From positions 1-36,411 of the forward strand of contig JAFQMD010000019.1 of NCBI GenBank assembly GCA_017396365.1: a stretch of 36,411 nt of DNA. The letters run 5' to 3'. The notes under the pieces are model-generated. The model saw nothing but the letters and a program-made list of their open reading frames with translations, was not told where the DNA came from and made no database searches. Both the position numbers and the translations under genes were made by a program. Source of the stretch: Clostridia bacterium (GTDB taxonomy: Bacteria > Bacillota > Clostridia > Christensenellales > Borkfalkiaceae). This document shows, one piece after another, positions 10,101 to 17,601 of this stretch. Numbering within the stretch: position 1 is the stretch's first letter; each line of letters begins with the position of its first letter.

Positions 10101-10298
10101 CCAAAGCCACTTAACAAAAATGCAGGCGAACTTTGTGAAAGAATTGCGCCGATTACCTTAAAGAAAGGCTTTTTCTCAAAGAAATATACAGCAAAACAAG
10201 TAATAACCGTTTCACCGACGTCACCTATGACTAAGTTTGCTCTCTTTGTAAGCGACGGAGGGGAATATGTTAAACTTAAAGAGGTAACCAAATTGTAA
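7194..10298 (+). CDS. Large J-like scaffold: HPD-less J domain, zinc ribbons, helical repeats, FN3-like domains
   Basis: The protein has 1034 residues. Residues 1-290 are paralogous to the preceding gene product, with the J-like segment at the same place (DLYD at 181-184) and again no HPD (RNKNKLDLKK instead). Two zinc ribbons follow: C316/C321 with CPHC, then CWNC with CSSC, to about residue 365. Residues about 375-530 are helical and TPR-like (ALAIARSLQQKY, SLAISYAIKALEI). From P536 onward the protein is beta-rich, with at least one clear FN3 domain (536-625), a second likely one to about 715, and further sandwich-like segments to the end. There is no signal peptide, so it is a cytosolic scaffold. 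The ribosome site is ACGGAGAAAG. Its multi-domain build suggests it links chaperones to a client or to the GTPases downstream. Confidence 0.75.
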   Translation: MAKNLVRTPKELNDPAFNYFIAFKIDLKETDKTKIEPLIKKVLSNPKGDVISRRLLELKADVMEIMCEDSLYDEQSETYRKNAGGRKKEAQRAKDLKLKDTLGVIQILCKTRTTLMRSEIKNICETVNTPVVFFTLDELENAIKPLLSQGIKIIDNIDKSSIPFDKYKKTEDFLKALDKKDLYDFLGCSVTASNSDIQTSSDELYRNKNKLDLKKQQSVSTLCATVKEVLLASPQARKNYDNYLALKAEVWSEFETRKSFAIKELKFDEYEGYTQKIINTLKVSISEAEKMIGIACNHYGFQIIGAEGGGSNFEECPYPDCGLLFKKGVKSCPHCGKPLEVLCWNCKQKTPFTKDDKGCSSCGATQQSHDMFLDKCAKFESVSNTPDADVTTLQTALLQVTNVVPGYEKNTSSEVYRKVKEFEKLLQAKQKQEETLGAQYKADTTKIRDLIAQKKFQSALAIARSLQQKYGTYNVVTSKKLLTDVQTVVSNAQRNAEQAKLYASQNNESLAISYAIKALEICDDYIEARQILQKYPPKPVQNLRAVLDGNKVRLEWEDRVKQDFATYTIIKKVGVAPTRFDDGAVVESNLSIKFYEDESIVSATPYYYSVYADRYGIKSNLCTTISPVIVYSDVSNLQQDFTLNGVKVVWEAPQNVKSIEVWKKDGPVAPLKAGDGVKVNCDNKGFNDEKCSGESAYLIICNYEVSGRQVQSRGAKIVCKPYENTKPLEDVKIESIGVNKYSFTCADGYAGKISLYYATSKLAVQTNTVLKYIDFNKHCKGMVKLPTTTTVDGKISFSIEPEKILQIYPVVATEQLFVVSPPQLVNSMSGMRAQHTVSNGTVTVTGSVHQKAKNIIVKVSNDKFVDNLNEKGESFTFLADDFRRSGKIEIKLKADTVNYITLFVEFLDDGVKSYSQPVKLEPAIDYREAVSVLFNLEYSPNPAKPFKVTINYEADKEVQLPTMLLMKGRPKPLNKNAGELCERIAPITLKKGFFSKKYTAKQVITVSPTSPMTKFALFVSDGGEYVKLKEVTKL

Positions 10299-10426
10299 AA
10301 GTTTATAAACGGCGTTATGCTTCGTTACCTGTAAGCCTTTTACGACTGGGATGACCAACAAGGTCTATCCCATCCGCAAAAGTCTTACGAGCCTTGCCTA
10401 ACTTGTTTCTAAACTTTTAAATTGTC

Positions 10427-10465
10427 TTTTATCCCTTAAAGCGAGCCTTCTTTTGCTCGCATCTA
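10427..10465 (+). repeat. Direct repeat with GCGAGC hairpin, copy 1
   Basis: About 36 bp (TTATCCCTTAAAGCGAGC, then CTTCTTTT, then GCTCG) recurs at 10562-10598 with one change inside the hairpin's last pair. GCGAGC/GCTCGC form a 6-bp stem with an 8-nt loop. The unit is missing from the related element at 24844-25030, so it looks like an insertion or duplication within copy A. Confidence 0.8.
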
Positions 10466-10561
10466 AACCTTTAAACAATACTTAAAGGCTTATATACTTC
10501 GCAAAAGTGCGTTTACTGCTTTAAGGTCTAAACCCCAATGACCAACAAGGTCTATTGTGTC

Positions 10562-10598
10562 TTATCCCTTAAAGCGAGCCTTCTTTTGCTCGTATCTA
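10562..10598 (+). repeat. Direct repeat with GCGAGC hairpin, copy 2
   Basis: Second copy of the 10427-10465 unit, with GCTCGT replacing GCTCGC, which turns a C-G pair into a G-U pair on one strand. From 10600 to 10660 I see nothing beyond AT-rich sequence. Confidence 0.8.
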
Positions 10599-10660
10599 TC
10601 CCTTTAACACTTTGAAAAGACTATAACGTAAGAAATTACAAACTTGCTTTGTTAAAATTT

Positions 10661-10689
10661 TTGCTTTTTAAACCCCATTATTATATACA
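10661..10689 (+). promoter_or_regulatory. Possible promoter before the GTPase genes
   Basis: TTGCTT (10661-10666) and TATACA (10684-10689) are 17 bp apart, 34 bp before the ATG at 10723. It is a modest match to consensus. It would let the GTPase half of the cluster be transcribed separately from the chaperone half. Confidence 0.4.
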
Positions 10690-10722
10690 AATTTCCTACA
10701 CCTAAGGAAAAAGGAGAATATT

Positions 10723-11838
10723 ATGAAAAAGTTTACTTGTCCTTATTGCTACGGCGTTCACGATATCGGCAAAATAGGTATGAAGTGTTCGTATAACGTT
10801 CCGGGCAGAGCGGACAAATGTATCGGAAACGTTCAAAAAGACTCTGCAGGTTGGATTCCTGAAAGAGATAAATCTCGTTGCTTAAAATGTACCGCCGCTA
10901 AAAAATCGGTTTTTTGTAACGTTTTAAACAAAGAAGTCCCAGCAGACTTTTTGAACGAAGAGAGTTTCTCAGTTGCGCTTTTAGGAGCAAAGGCATCGGG
11001 TAAATCTAACTACATAGGAGTTTTAATTAACGAAATTAAGAGAAAGATGACTCCTGCGTTTAACTGTTCTCTTTCGCTTGCCGCAAGTGAAGAGTCGAGA
11101 GAATATTACAACTCGCACTATTACGATCCGTTGTTTAAGCACGGTAGAGTGGTTGACGCAACTAGCCAAGACGAAATTCCACCGTTGATTTTCCCTCTTA
11201 GATTTATGGATGAAAAGAACAGAATCAAAAAGATTGCCGCTCTTTCTTTCTACGATACCGCAGGTGAAAATTTAAACGATACGGACCAAATGCTCATTAC
11301 CAACCAATATATCTCTAACGCAAACGGTATTATTTTACTTTTAGACCCGTTGCAAGTGACTTCTATTAGAGAAAAATTGCAAGGAAAAATTCCACTTCCT
11401 GCTCAAAACACCGACGTAAACGACGTTTTAGCAAGAGTAATTCAAAATATTCGTGACGTTAAAAATATAAAGGGAACAATTAAAGTTCCGCTTGCCCTTG
11501 CGTTTACCAAAATCGACGCGTTGGAAGAGTTTGACGTTTTAAAAGAAGACAGTTGCTTAAGATACGAGTCTGAACATTTACAAAGGGGTGTGTTCGTTCA
11601 AACCGACTTCGATAGCGTAAATATCGAAATGCAAGACCTTTTGGAAAACTGGTTAGACGCAGAACTCGTACAACAAATGAAAAACTTTGAAAAGTTTGCG
11701 TTCTTTGGCGTTTCTTCTCTCGGTGGTGTTCCAAACGGAACAAACCTTTCTGCATCGGGTATTAAGCCAAGACGTGTATTAGACCCACTTTTGTGGCTTT
11801 TAGCGCAAAACAAATATATAAAGACGGTAAAAAAATAA
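10723..11838 (+). CDS. Soluble zinc-ribbon GTPase of the double-GTPase (DO-GTPase2) type
   Basis: The protein has 371 residues. The N-terminus carries paired cysteines (C6/C9, C22, C33, C53/C56, C65), a zinc-ribbon region. A TRAFAC-like GTPase domain follows: P-loop GAKASGKS at 88-95, switch-II motif DTAGE at 178-182, LLLDPL at about 205-210, and base-recognition motif TKID at 262-265. No membrane helix is present. An AAGGAG-type site precedes the ATG. The family is known from conflict-type gene clusters where such GTPases occur with GAP1 proteins; the next gene, 9 bp away, is such a partner. It shares domain order with the membrane-anchored GTPase at 14837. It probably hydrolyses GTP as a switch; the substrate is inferred, not shown. 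Confidence 0.8.
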   Translation: MKKFTCPYCYGVHDIGKIGMKCSYNVPGRADKCIGNVQKDSAGWIPERDKSRCLKCTAAKKSVFCNVLNKEVPADFLNEESFSVALLGAKASGKSNYIGVLINEIKRKMTPAFNCSLSLAASEESREYYNSHYYDPLFKHGRVVDATSQDEIPPLIFPLRFMDEKNRIKKIAALSFYDTAGENLNDTDQMLITNQYISNANGIILLLDPLQVTSIREKLQGKIPLPAQNTDVNDVLARVIQNIRDVKNIKGTIKVPLALAFTKIDALEEFDVLKEDSCLRYESEHLQRGVFVQTDFDSVNIEMQDLLENWLDAELVQQMKNFEKFAFFGVSSLGGVPNGTNLSASGIKPRRVLDPLLWLLAQNKYIKTVKK

Positions 11839-11847
11839 GGAGGAAAT

Positions 11848-14535
11848 ATGAAAGCATATCAACTCATTTATACGGGATGCGGTAAAAACAAAACCGGTGA
11901 CTTTTCCGTATGGTCGCAGTCTAGTGAAATTACAAAAGAAGAATCTTTTGAAATCGTAAAGATGATGAGTTATACGAAGGCGAGAAATACTCCGTATGAA
12001 ATTCCAGAGGGTGAATTAGACAAATATTGTCCGGTAAAATACGGTTGTTTCACACTTTCTACGGGTAGAAAATGTATTGCTCAGTCAAGATATATCGGGC
12101 CTGTTTATTCTGTCGTTGACCAACGTCAAGGCAACTTTATTATTCACGCCTACGTTTTAGACGATTTAACCGACGTATATCCGTTCTCAGTTCCTTTTGC
12201 AGATATATTCAAAAAGGAACTCACTTACTCCGAGTGGCACGACAATCCTGCTCCAGACTCTTTGCCTGCCGTTGAAATTTCGCTTAAACCGATGGTAAAC
12301 GACGGTATTATCAAAGCGTTTATGTCAAACGAACGCAACAAAAACGTAATGGCTTCGATTTTGCAAGCAGTTATCAACTGTACGAGCGAAGATAAATCCG
12401 TTTCAATCAACGGTACGGAAGACGAGCAAAAAGCAATCTATGCAATTCTCGGTATTTTATTGCCGTCGGCATTACATAGCAAGGTTACCTTTGCAAACCA
12501 ATATTCAGCGAGAGCAGAGTTCGTTCTTGCTGCAAACAATTTCCCACCTATCAAAGTTAAAAACTTCTTAGACGGAAATCAAAATTTCGTTTGCAATTAT
12601 CAAGATAAAGTTTCTATGGGCGAATACGCGTTCAGTTTAGACCACGGAATTTTCGCCGACGTAAAACCGAGTCTTTACGCAAGCGACTTAGTTGAAACTC
12701 TTGCTAAAAACGGATTATTCCCCGCAATTAAGAGAACTGAAGAAATTAGCAAGGTAATGAAAGATTTAAATTGCGACGCAGATACAGCAGTTCTCGCTTG
12801 CTTAGTAAAGGCAAATCAATTCAATGCGTTTAATTCTGCCGAAGAATATAAGAGAGTATTCGACCTTTTACTTTCGGCTAATTATATTGATAGAAACGCC
12901 TTTGCAGGTAAACTTTACGAAGAACTCGTTTTAGGTAAGCGTTGGCAAGGCGAAAGGGGAGCGAGCGCGCTCGTTAAATTTGCATATCAAAATAGCCCTA
13001 TCGAACAAAAAGACGCTATTATTTGGAATTTCTTACACAATACGGGGGCGTTTGGCGTTTCGCCTACGTTAAGTCCTAAGGAATTTTTAAACTCAGTTAA
13101 AGCAAACGCTCCGTTTGATTACAACGACTTAGCGCCTGCATTTTGTAGGGGAACGCAAGGTCAAGCGTATTTAGCGTCGGCAAAGGGCTCAAGTCTTTAC
13201 CTTATGCTCGACGTTTTGTGCCAAGTAATGCGCTCTCCAAACGCTCAACAAGTTATTGATGCGAGCAAAGCCGTTTTAAGTATTTTGAAAAAAGCGATTG
13301 CCGACCGCGATTTAGACAGCGTTAAGTTGTATTTTGAAAAAATACAAGACCTTGGAAAAGACAGAGCGGAAAGACTTATAACCGATTCTATTTCGACTTA
13401 TCTTAACGCAACTAACCTTATAAAGACTGAACTTAAAATCGCGTTTGCCGTAATATTACTTATCGAGGACGTTTCGGTAAAAACAAACTTTATCGCAACG
13501 CTCCTTAGAAACAATTATAAGTCTGGCGATTTCTTAGACGCATATTTAGAAGTTGCAAACGGCAACAAGGCAGTCTTTGAAAACGTAGAAAGAGCGCTTA
13601 AAAACGATCCGTCGTTTAGAGATTTCTTCATAAGAAAAGAGGCGTACGTATTTAAAAACGTAAAACCCGTTACCGAAAGCGCTTTAAACGATTTCTTTAC
13701 TAATTTTTATTTAAAGGGCTTAGACGACAACGGAATATTCATTCAAAAGTTTGAAGAGTTTATCTTAGGCTTACAAGGCGATCAATTAAAACTTAAAAAA
13801 CTTCTTGAAAGATACGAAAAGATTGCGAGAATAGGCGACGACTTTGCCGACGTAAAATATCTTTTAAGATTTATCGAGCAAGAAATTTATTCTCTCGACG
13901 GCAAACTTTTATTAAACCTTAGCCCAGCGCAGTCAAAACAACTCACCGAAATAAACGACAGATTGTCGTATATCGGACCTAACTGGACGTCGGGCAAGTA
14001 CGAAGTTTTAAACTTAGTACGCTTGTTGACTTCTAAACAACAAAGAAACGATCTTTTAAACGCAATTAAACAAAACACTTTGTTTACTTCGCTTAAAGAC
14101 GCGCAAATTAAAGATTTCGCGGATAATTATTATTCGTCGGCAATAGAGAGTTACGCATTTGCGAAAAGCCAATTAAAAGACGCGGACGACGCGCTCAAAG
14201 ACGCAATTTTATCGCCTTTAACGTTGAGAGTGAGACCGTTTGAACCGCTTTTAAGAGACGCTTTAGAGCATCTTGGCGGTAACGATTATTTCGTCGTTAT
14301 GACAGACCTTTTAAGGTGGGCGTTCAACGGTAACGAAGAATTTAACCGAAAGATTAAGTCTTTCGTTGAATCTTACGTCGAGTCACTCGGTCGTGGCGAT
14401 GCTAAAAAACTCTTTAGCAAAGCGAAATCAATTATGGAACCTCAACACTACGCAAACGTTGAAGGTTTTGTAGATAATTATTTGGAAAATCATAGAGGAT
14501 TTTTTGAAAAACTTTTCGGAAAGAAAAAACAATAA
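11848..14535 (+). CDS. GTPase-associated protein 1 (GAP1-N/GAP1-M type)
   Basis: The protein has 895 residues and begins after an AAGGAGG ribosome site. Residues 1-165 match the GAP1-N2 pattern: an opening 'YQLIYTG', a 'FTLSTGRKCIAQSRYIG' strand pair and the family hallmark RQGNFIIHAYVL. Residues about 180-300 (LPSALHSKVTFANQYSARAE) resemble the GAP1-M part. The remaining 600 residues are helical repeats ending in a basic tail. Such proteins are known as obligate neighbours of DO-GTPases and are thought to regulate or be regulated by them. Here the gene sits between a soluble and a membrane-bound GTPase, suggesting it bridges them. Enzyme activity is not evident. Confidence 0.75.
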   Translation: MKAYQLIYTGCGKNKTGDFSVWSQSSEITKEESFEIVKMMSYTKARNTPYEIPEGELDKYCPVKYGCFTLSTGRKCIAQSRYIGPVYSVVDQRQGNFIIHAYVLDDLTDVYPFSVPFADIFKKELTYSEWHDNPAPDSLPAVEISLKPMVNDGIIKAFMSNERNKNVMASILQAVINCTSEDKSVSINGTEDEQKAIYAILGILLPSALHSKVTFANQYSARAEFVLAANNFPPIKVKNFLDGNQNFVCNYQDKVSMGEYAFSLDHGIFADVKPSLYASDLVETLAKNGLFPAIKRTEEISKVMKDLNCDADTAVLACLVKANQFNAFNSAEEYKRVFDLLLSANYIDRNAFAGKLYEELVLGKRWQGERGASALVKFAYQNSPIEQKDAIIWNFLHNTGAFGVSPTLSPKEFLNSVKANAPFDYNDLAPAFCRGTQGQAYLASAKGSSLYLMLDVLCQVMRSPNAQQVIDASKAVLSILKKAIADRDLDSVKLYFEKIQDLGKDRAERLITDSISTYLNATNLIKTELKIAFAVILLIEDVSVKTNFIATLLRNNYKSGDFLDAYLEVANGNKAVFENVERALKNDPSFRDFFIRKEAYVFKNVKPVTESALNDFFTNFYLKGLDDNGIFIQKFEEFILGLQGDQLKLKKLLERYEKIARIGDDFADVKYLLRFIEQEIYSLDGKLLLNLSPAQSKQLTEINDRLSYIGPNWTSGKYEVLNLVRLLTSKQQRNDLLNAIKQNTLFTSLKDAQIKDFADNYYSSAIESYAFAKSQLKDADDALKDAILSPLTLRVRPFEPLLRDALEHLGGNDYFVVMTDLLRWAFNGNEEFNRKIKSFVESYVESLGRGDAKKLFSKAKSIMEPQHYANVEGFVDNYLENHRGFFEKLFGKKKQ

Positions 14536-14544
14536 GGTGGTTTT

Positions 14545-14820
14545 ATGGAGATAATTTTAGGCTTATTGATTGTTGCCGTAATTTTATACCTTGCGTTTTG
14601 GTTGCTCATATCAGTTTTTGTTTGTATTGCAATCGGACTTGTAATCGGTATAATACCAGCAATAATCTCATCAGTGAAGATTTACTTAAAGTCGATAAAC
14701 GACGAAGTAACAAATCCTGCAGTAAAATGGACGCTAAATATTAGCGTTGGGTTGGCGTGTTTGGTTGTAGCAACGCCTGTAGTTTTGGCAGTTTTAGCAA
14801 TAATTGCCAGCATAGTTTAA
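14545..14820 (+). CDS. Small membrane protein, 91 residues
   Basis: Two hydrophobic hairpin segments (residues 3-45 and 65-91) flank a short charged loop (SSVKIYLKSINDEVTNPAVK). It has no recognisable family. It starts 9 bp after the GAP1 gene with an AAGGTGG site and ends 16 bp before the membrane-anchored GTPase, so it is probably a small partner of that GTPase in the membrane. Confidence 0.75.
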   Translation: MEIILGLLIVAVILYLAFWLLISVFVCIAIGLVIGIIPAIISSVKIYLKSINDEVTNPAVKWTLNISVGLACLVVATPVVLAVLAIIASIV

Positions 14821-14836
14821 GGGGAGGTAGTAGAAT

Positions 14837-16333
14837 ATGGCTAAACATCAAGTTCCAGCGTACAGAAACTATTTCTTCGGTGACGCATATAAAGAATTTT
14901 TACAAGCAATTTGCACCACGTTTATGAACTGTGGCGATAAAATCGGCGATTCTTGGTATCACTTTACCGACTCTTTCGGCAATCTTTGGGAAACGATTTT
15001 AGATCTTATCCACTTTGATTCTATTTTCGTAAACATTTTCAAAGCAATGTGGTTCGCGCTCGTTTTCGGTTTCCGCGCAGGCGGTCTCGTACTTAGCGTA
15101 ATATTAGTTCCGCTCGTTTGTATTGCTTTCTCGGCAGTTCAAATCTCGGTAATTTTAGTAATGATGCTTTTCGTATATCTCGGCTTTTTGACGTTTAGGT
15201 TTGCAGACTGGGTTTATTGTCAAATAAAGAAAGTTTCTTCAAACTGTCCAAACTGTCAAAGAATGAGCCGTGGCGCAAAATACGCGCTTCCCATTTACGT
15301 TTGTGAATGTGGTAGAAAGCACTATAAATTGCAACCGAGCAGTTACGGTATTTTAGCAAGAGAATGTTATTGTGGTAGAAGACTTAAAACTACGTTCTTT
15401 AACGGAAGACAAAGACTTAACGGTAAGTGGCTTTGTCCTAACTGTGAGTACGATTTAGGCGAAGCATTACATCACGATATTTCAATTCCGGTAGTTGGCG
15501 GACCGAGTTCGGGTAAGACTTGCTTTATCAGTATGGCAATCTCTGAAATCGAAAAGAACGCAATGCCAAAGTATAACTTAAACTTTGAATATAAAGAAAA
15601 TGCGGCTCTTGGCGACGACTATCAAGACAACAAGAGAATTATGGACAACGGTCAACTTCCGCTTAAGACCAACGATACGAGACTTAGATACTATCAATTC
15701 TTCCTTACTCCAAAGGGCGAATCCGTTCCAAACCTCGTTTCTATTTGCGACGTTGCAGGCGAAGCGTACGAAAGCAATGATGAAATGGGTGGTCAAGAAG
15801 GCTTTAAATTTGCTAAGTCTTTCGTTCTTATCGTTGACCCACTTTCTATTGCGTTATACCGTGAAGAAGTTGAATCTACGGTAGATATCAGCAGATACGG
15901 CGCAAGTCAAAGAGCAATGGAAGAAGTGTTAGACGCTTTAGTTCGTACGGTTGAAAATATGAAGAGCGCAAACGCTAAGGGTGTGTTAGACGGAAACGTT
16001 GCAGTTTTATTTACTAAGTGTGATATCCCAGGTCTTGACGAAAAGATCGGTGAAAAGGCTATTAGCGAATACTTATCACGCAACGAAAAGGCAAACAGAT
16101 ACGACGCTCAAAACGTACTTTGCGAAAGATTCTTATCAGAATACGAAGAATTTAACTTCCTTAACATATTAAAAGGTAAGTTTAAAAATATTCAATTCTT
16201 TACTTGTTCGGCGCTTGGACATTGCGCAGACAACAGTTCGTTTGAACCAGTTGGCGTAGAAGATCCTATTTTGTGGCTCGTTGATAAGGAAAGCGACTCT
16301 ATCAACTTTAAAAACAAATGGGGCAAAGCGTAA
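14837..16333 (+). CDS. Membrane-anchored zinc-ribbon GTPase (DO-GTPase2 type)
   Basis: The protein has 498 residues. Residues 1-60 are amphipathic, 62-125 hold two or three membrane helices, and 137-206 hold zinc-ribbon motifs (C137/C140, CECG, CYCG, C200/C203). The GTPase domain has P-loop GGPSSGKT at 221-228, switch-II DVAGE at 305-309, LIVDPLS at about 331-337, and TKCD at 393-396. It ends PILWLVDK, like the soluble paralogue's DPLLWLLAQ. Together they form a soluble/membrane GTPase pair around a GAP1 protein. The ribosome site is GGGGAGG. All nucleotide motifs are intact, so it should be active at the inner face of the membrane. Confidence 0.85.
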   Translation: MAKHQVPAYRNYFFGDAYKEFLQAICTTFMNCGDKIGDSWYHFTDSFGNLWETILDLIHFDSIFVNIFKAMWFALVFGFRAGGLVLSVILVPLVCIAFSAVQISVILVMMLFVYLGFLTFRFADWVYCQIKKVSSNCPNCQRMSRGAKYALPIYVCECGRKHYKLQPSSYGILARECYCGRRLKTTFFNGRQRLNGKWLCPNCEYDLGEALHHDISIPVVGGPSSGKTCFISMAISEIEKNAMPKYNLNFEYKENAALGDDYQDNKRIMDNGQLPLKTNDTRLRYYQFFLTPKGESVPNLVSICDVAGEAYESNDEMGGQEGFKFAKSFVLIVDPLSIALYREEVESTVDISRYGASQRAMEEVLDALVRTVENMKSANAKGVLDGNVAVLFTKCDIPGLDEKIGEKAISEYLSRNEKANRYDAQNVLCERFLSEYEEFNFLNILKGKFKNIQFFTCSALGHCADNSSFEPVGVEDPILWLVDKESDSINFKNKWGKA

Positions 16334-16380
16334 GTCTTTGACTTAAAACATTTTTACAAAAGGCGATTTACAAAATGAAT

Positions 16381-16415
16381 TTTTTTCTACGGGCGGAATG
16401 TCCGCTCGTAGAAAA
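16381..16415. terminator. Strong hairpin after the GTPase genes
   Basis: TTTTTCTACGGGCGG and CCGCTCGTAGAAAAA form a stable stem with a 5-nt loop. The T run lies within the stem, not after it, so it is not a textbook terminator. It could be a processing or partial stop signal between the GTPase and transglutaminase genes. Confidence 0.5.
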
Positions 16416-16420
16416 AGATA

Positions 16421-16462
16421 TCAAATTTATTTTTCAACATAATATAATATCTTTAAATTTGA
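16421..16462 (+). promoter_or_regulatory. -10 box framed by a 9-bp inverted repeat
   Basis: TCAAATTTA (16421-16429) and TAAATTTGA (16454-16462) enclose a TATAAT box at 16443-16448. No good -35 hexamer is visible. The layout suits a repressor- or activator-controlled promoter for the transglutaminase gene at 16527, about 75 nt downstream. Confidence 0.4.
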
Positions 16463-16526
16463 AAACAACGCGACGACAGTCGCTTTACATAAAATAAAGC
16501 GTTTTGTTGCTAAAATTGAGGGATTT

Positions 16527-17573
16527 ATGAAAACTGAATATTATAAAAGTAGGCTCAGTCCCAGTTGTCATAAAGCCTACGACGATATGCTTAGAAAGTT
16601 TAAGCAAATGGCGTTTGAAGTTGACGCGCAAGGCGTTTCACCGCAAGATTTGATGGCTACCTATTCGGCGATAGTAAACGACCATCCCGAACTGTTTTAT
16701 CTGTCTTACAGGGCAGGCGTCGGGCAAAAAATGGGTTTTTTCGGGGTTACGTTAAAACTCAAAACGTCGAGTATTTTTTCGGCAAGTCAAGTCGGAACTT
16801 ACAAAATTGAACTAGATAAAATTGCAAAAAACTTTAAAGAGCAAACGGAGAGTATAAAAAGCGACGAGCAAAAGATTTTATACGTTTGCGATTACTTTTT
16901 AAAAAATATGCAATATGAAATCAACAACGAGTTCAATCAAAACTGCGCAACTGCGCTCGTTAAAAACAAAGCGCAATGTAGCGGTATTTCAAAGGCAGTA
17001 AAATATATCTTAGATAATTTGGGTATTGATTGTATATTAGTAGAAGGTGACGTTTTTGCCGACGGAAAAGGCGGACCGCACGCTTGGAATATGGTGTGGT
17101 TAGAAGGGCAACCTTATCATCTCGACGTAACGAGTATGATGGGCGCGAATATGACGAGAACAGAGCCGTTTTATTATATGTATTATCTGTACTCAGATGA
17201 TGAGATGAACATACATAAATGGGATAGGAACAAGTATCCTAAATGTGACAAAACGTGCCCCAATAAGCCGATTAACGCGCAAAATGGACAACAAACGACA
17301 AATACGCAACGACAGCAAAAAAAGAACTCAGTTCCCCTTTTCCCAGACAATATCGTTAAGTTTTCCTTAGAGATGGAAAAGCAAATCAAAAGCGCTATTT
17401 TAAAAAAACAACCGACACTTTGTTTTTCAACAGCGCTTAGCGTAGAGGGGCAAGAACTTTTAGACGAAGTTACCAAAGTCGTCAAAAAAGTGCTAAGGCA
17501 AAATAGCGCAATTTCACAATTTACCGTTAAAATCATAGGCGGTTTTAACGTGGAAATAACTTTTATTTGGTAA
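16527..17573 (+). CDS. Transglutaminase-like (papain-fold) protein
   Basis: The protein has 348 residues. The core (about 115-205) has the transglutaminase triad: C151 in KAQCSGISKA, H185 in PHAWNMV, D200 in YHLDVT. Such enzymes act as cysteine peptidases or crosslink/deamidate glutamine. The N-terminal 110 residues are helical and typical of bacterial versions. Residues about 245-265 are a Gln/Asn-rich linker, followed by an 80-residue C-terminal domain of unknown type. There is no signal peptide or membrane helix, so it should act in the cytosol. It is the only clear effector-like enzyme in the cluster, making it the best candidate for the output activity. The start ATG has a weak GAGGGA site. 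Confidence 0.8.
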   Translation: MKTEYYKSRLSPSCHKAYDDMLRKFKQMAFEVDAQGVSPQDLMATYSAIVNDHPELFYLSYRAGVGQKMGFFGVTLKLKTSSIFSASQVGTYKIELDKIAKNFKEQTESIKSDEQKILYVCDYFLKNMQYEINNEFNQNCATALVKNKAQCSGISKAVKYILDNLGIDCILVEGDVFADGKGGPHAWNMVWLEGQPYHLDVTSMMGANMTRTEPFYYMYYLYSDDEMNIHKWDRNKYPKCDKTCPNKPINAQNGQQTTNTQRQQKKNSVPLFPDNIVKFSLEMEKQIKSAILKKQPTLCFSTALSVEGQELLDEVTKVVKKVLRQNSAISQFTVKIIGGFNVEITFIW

Positions 17574-17601
17574 AACAGTTTGTACAAAAAAGGAGAAAAT
17601 T

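Larger units (their letters stand above)
10331..10598 (-). ncRNA. Structured intergenic repeat, copy A (likely RNA, minus strand favoured)
   Basis: This fills most of the 424-bp gap between cluster genes. It begins with a 58-bp compound hairpin (10331-10388): outer stem GTAAG...CTTAC, inner GGGAT/ATCCC, and top GACC-AACAA-GGTC. A conserved GAGCCTTGCCTA block follows. A second GACC-AACAA-GGTC hairpin sits at 10536-10557. A 7-bp stem joins 10481-10487 with 10519-10525. Copy B at 24844 has the same order. Two positions that mismatch (A/C) on the plus strand become G-U pairs on the minus strand, so the RNA may be made from the minus strand, antisense to the operon. The family is not recognised. 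Confidence 0.6.
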
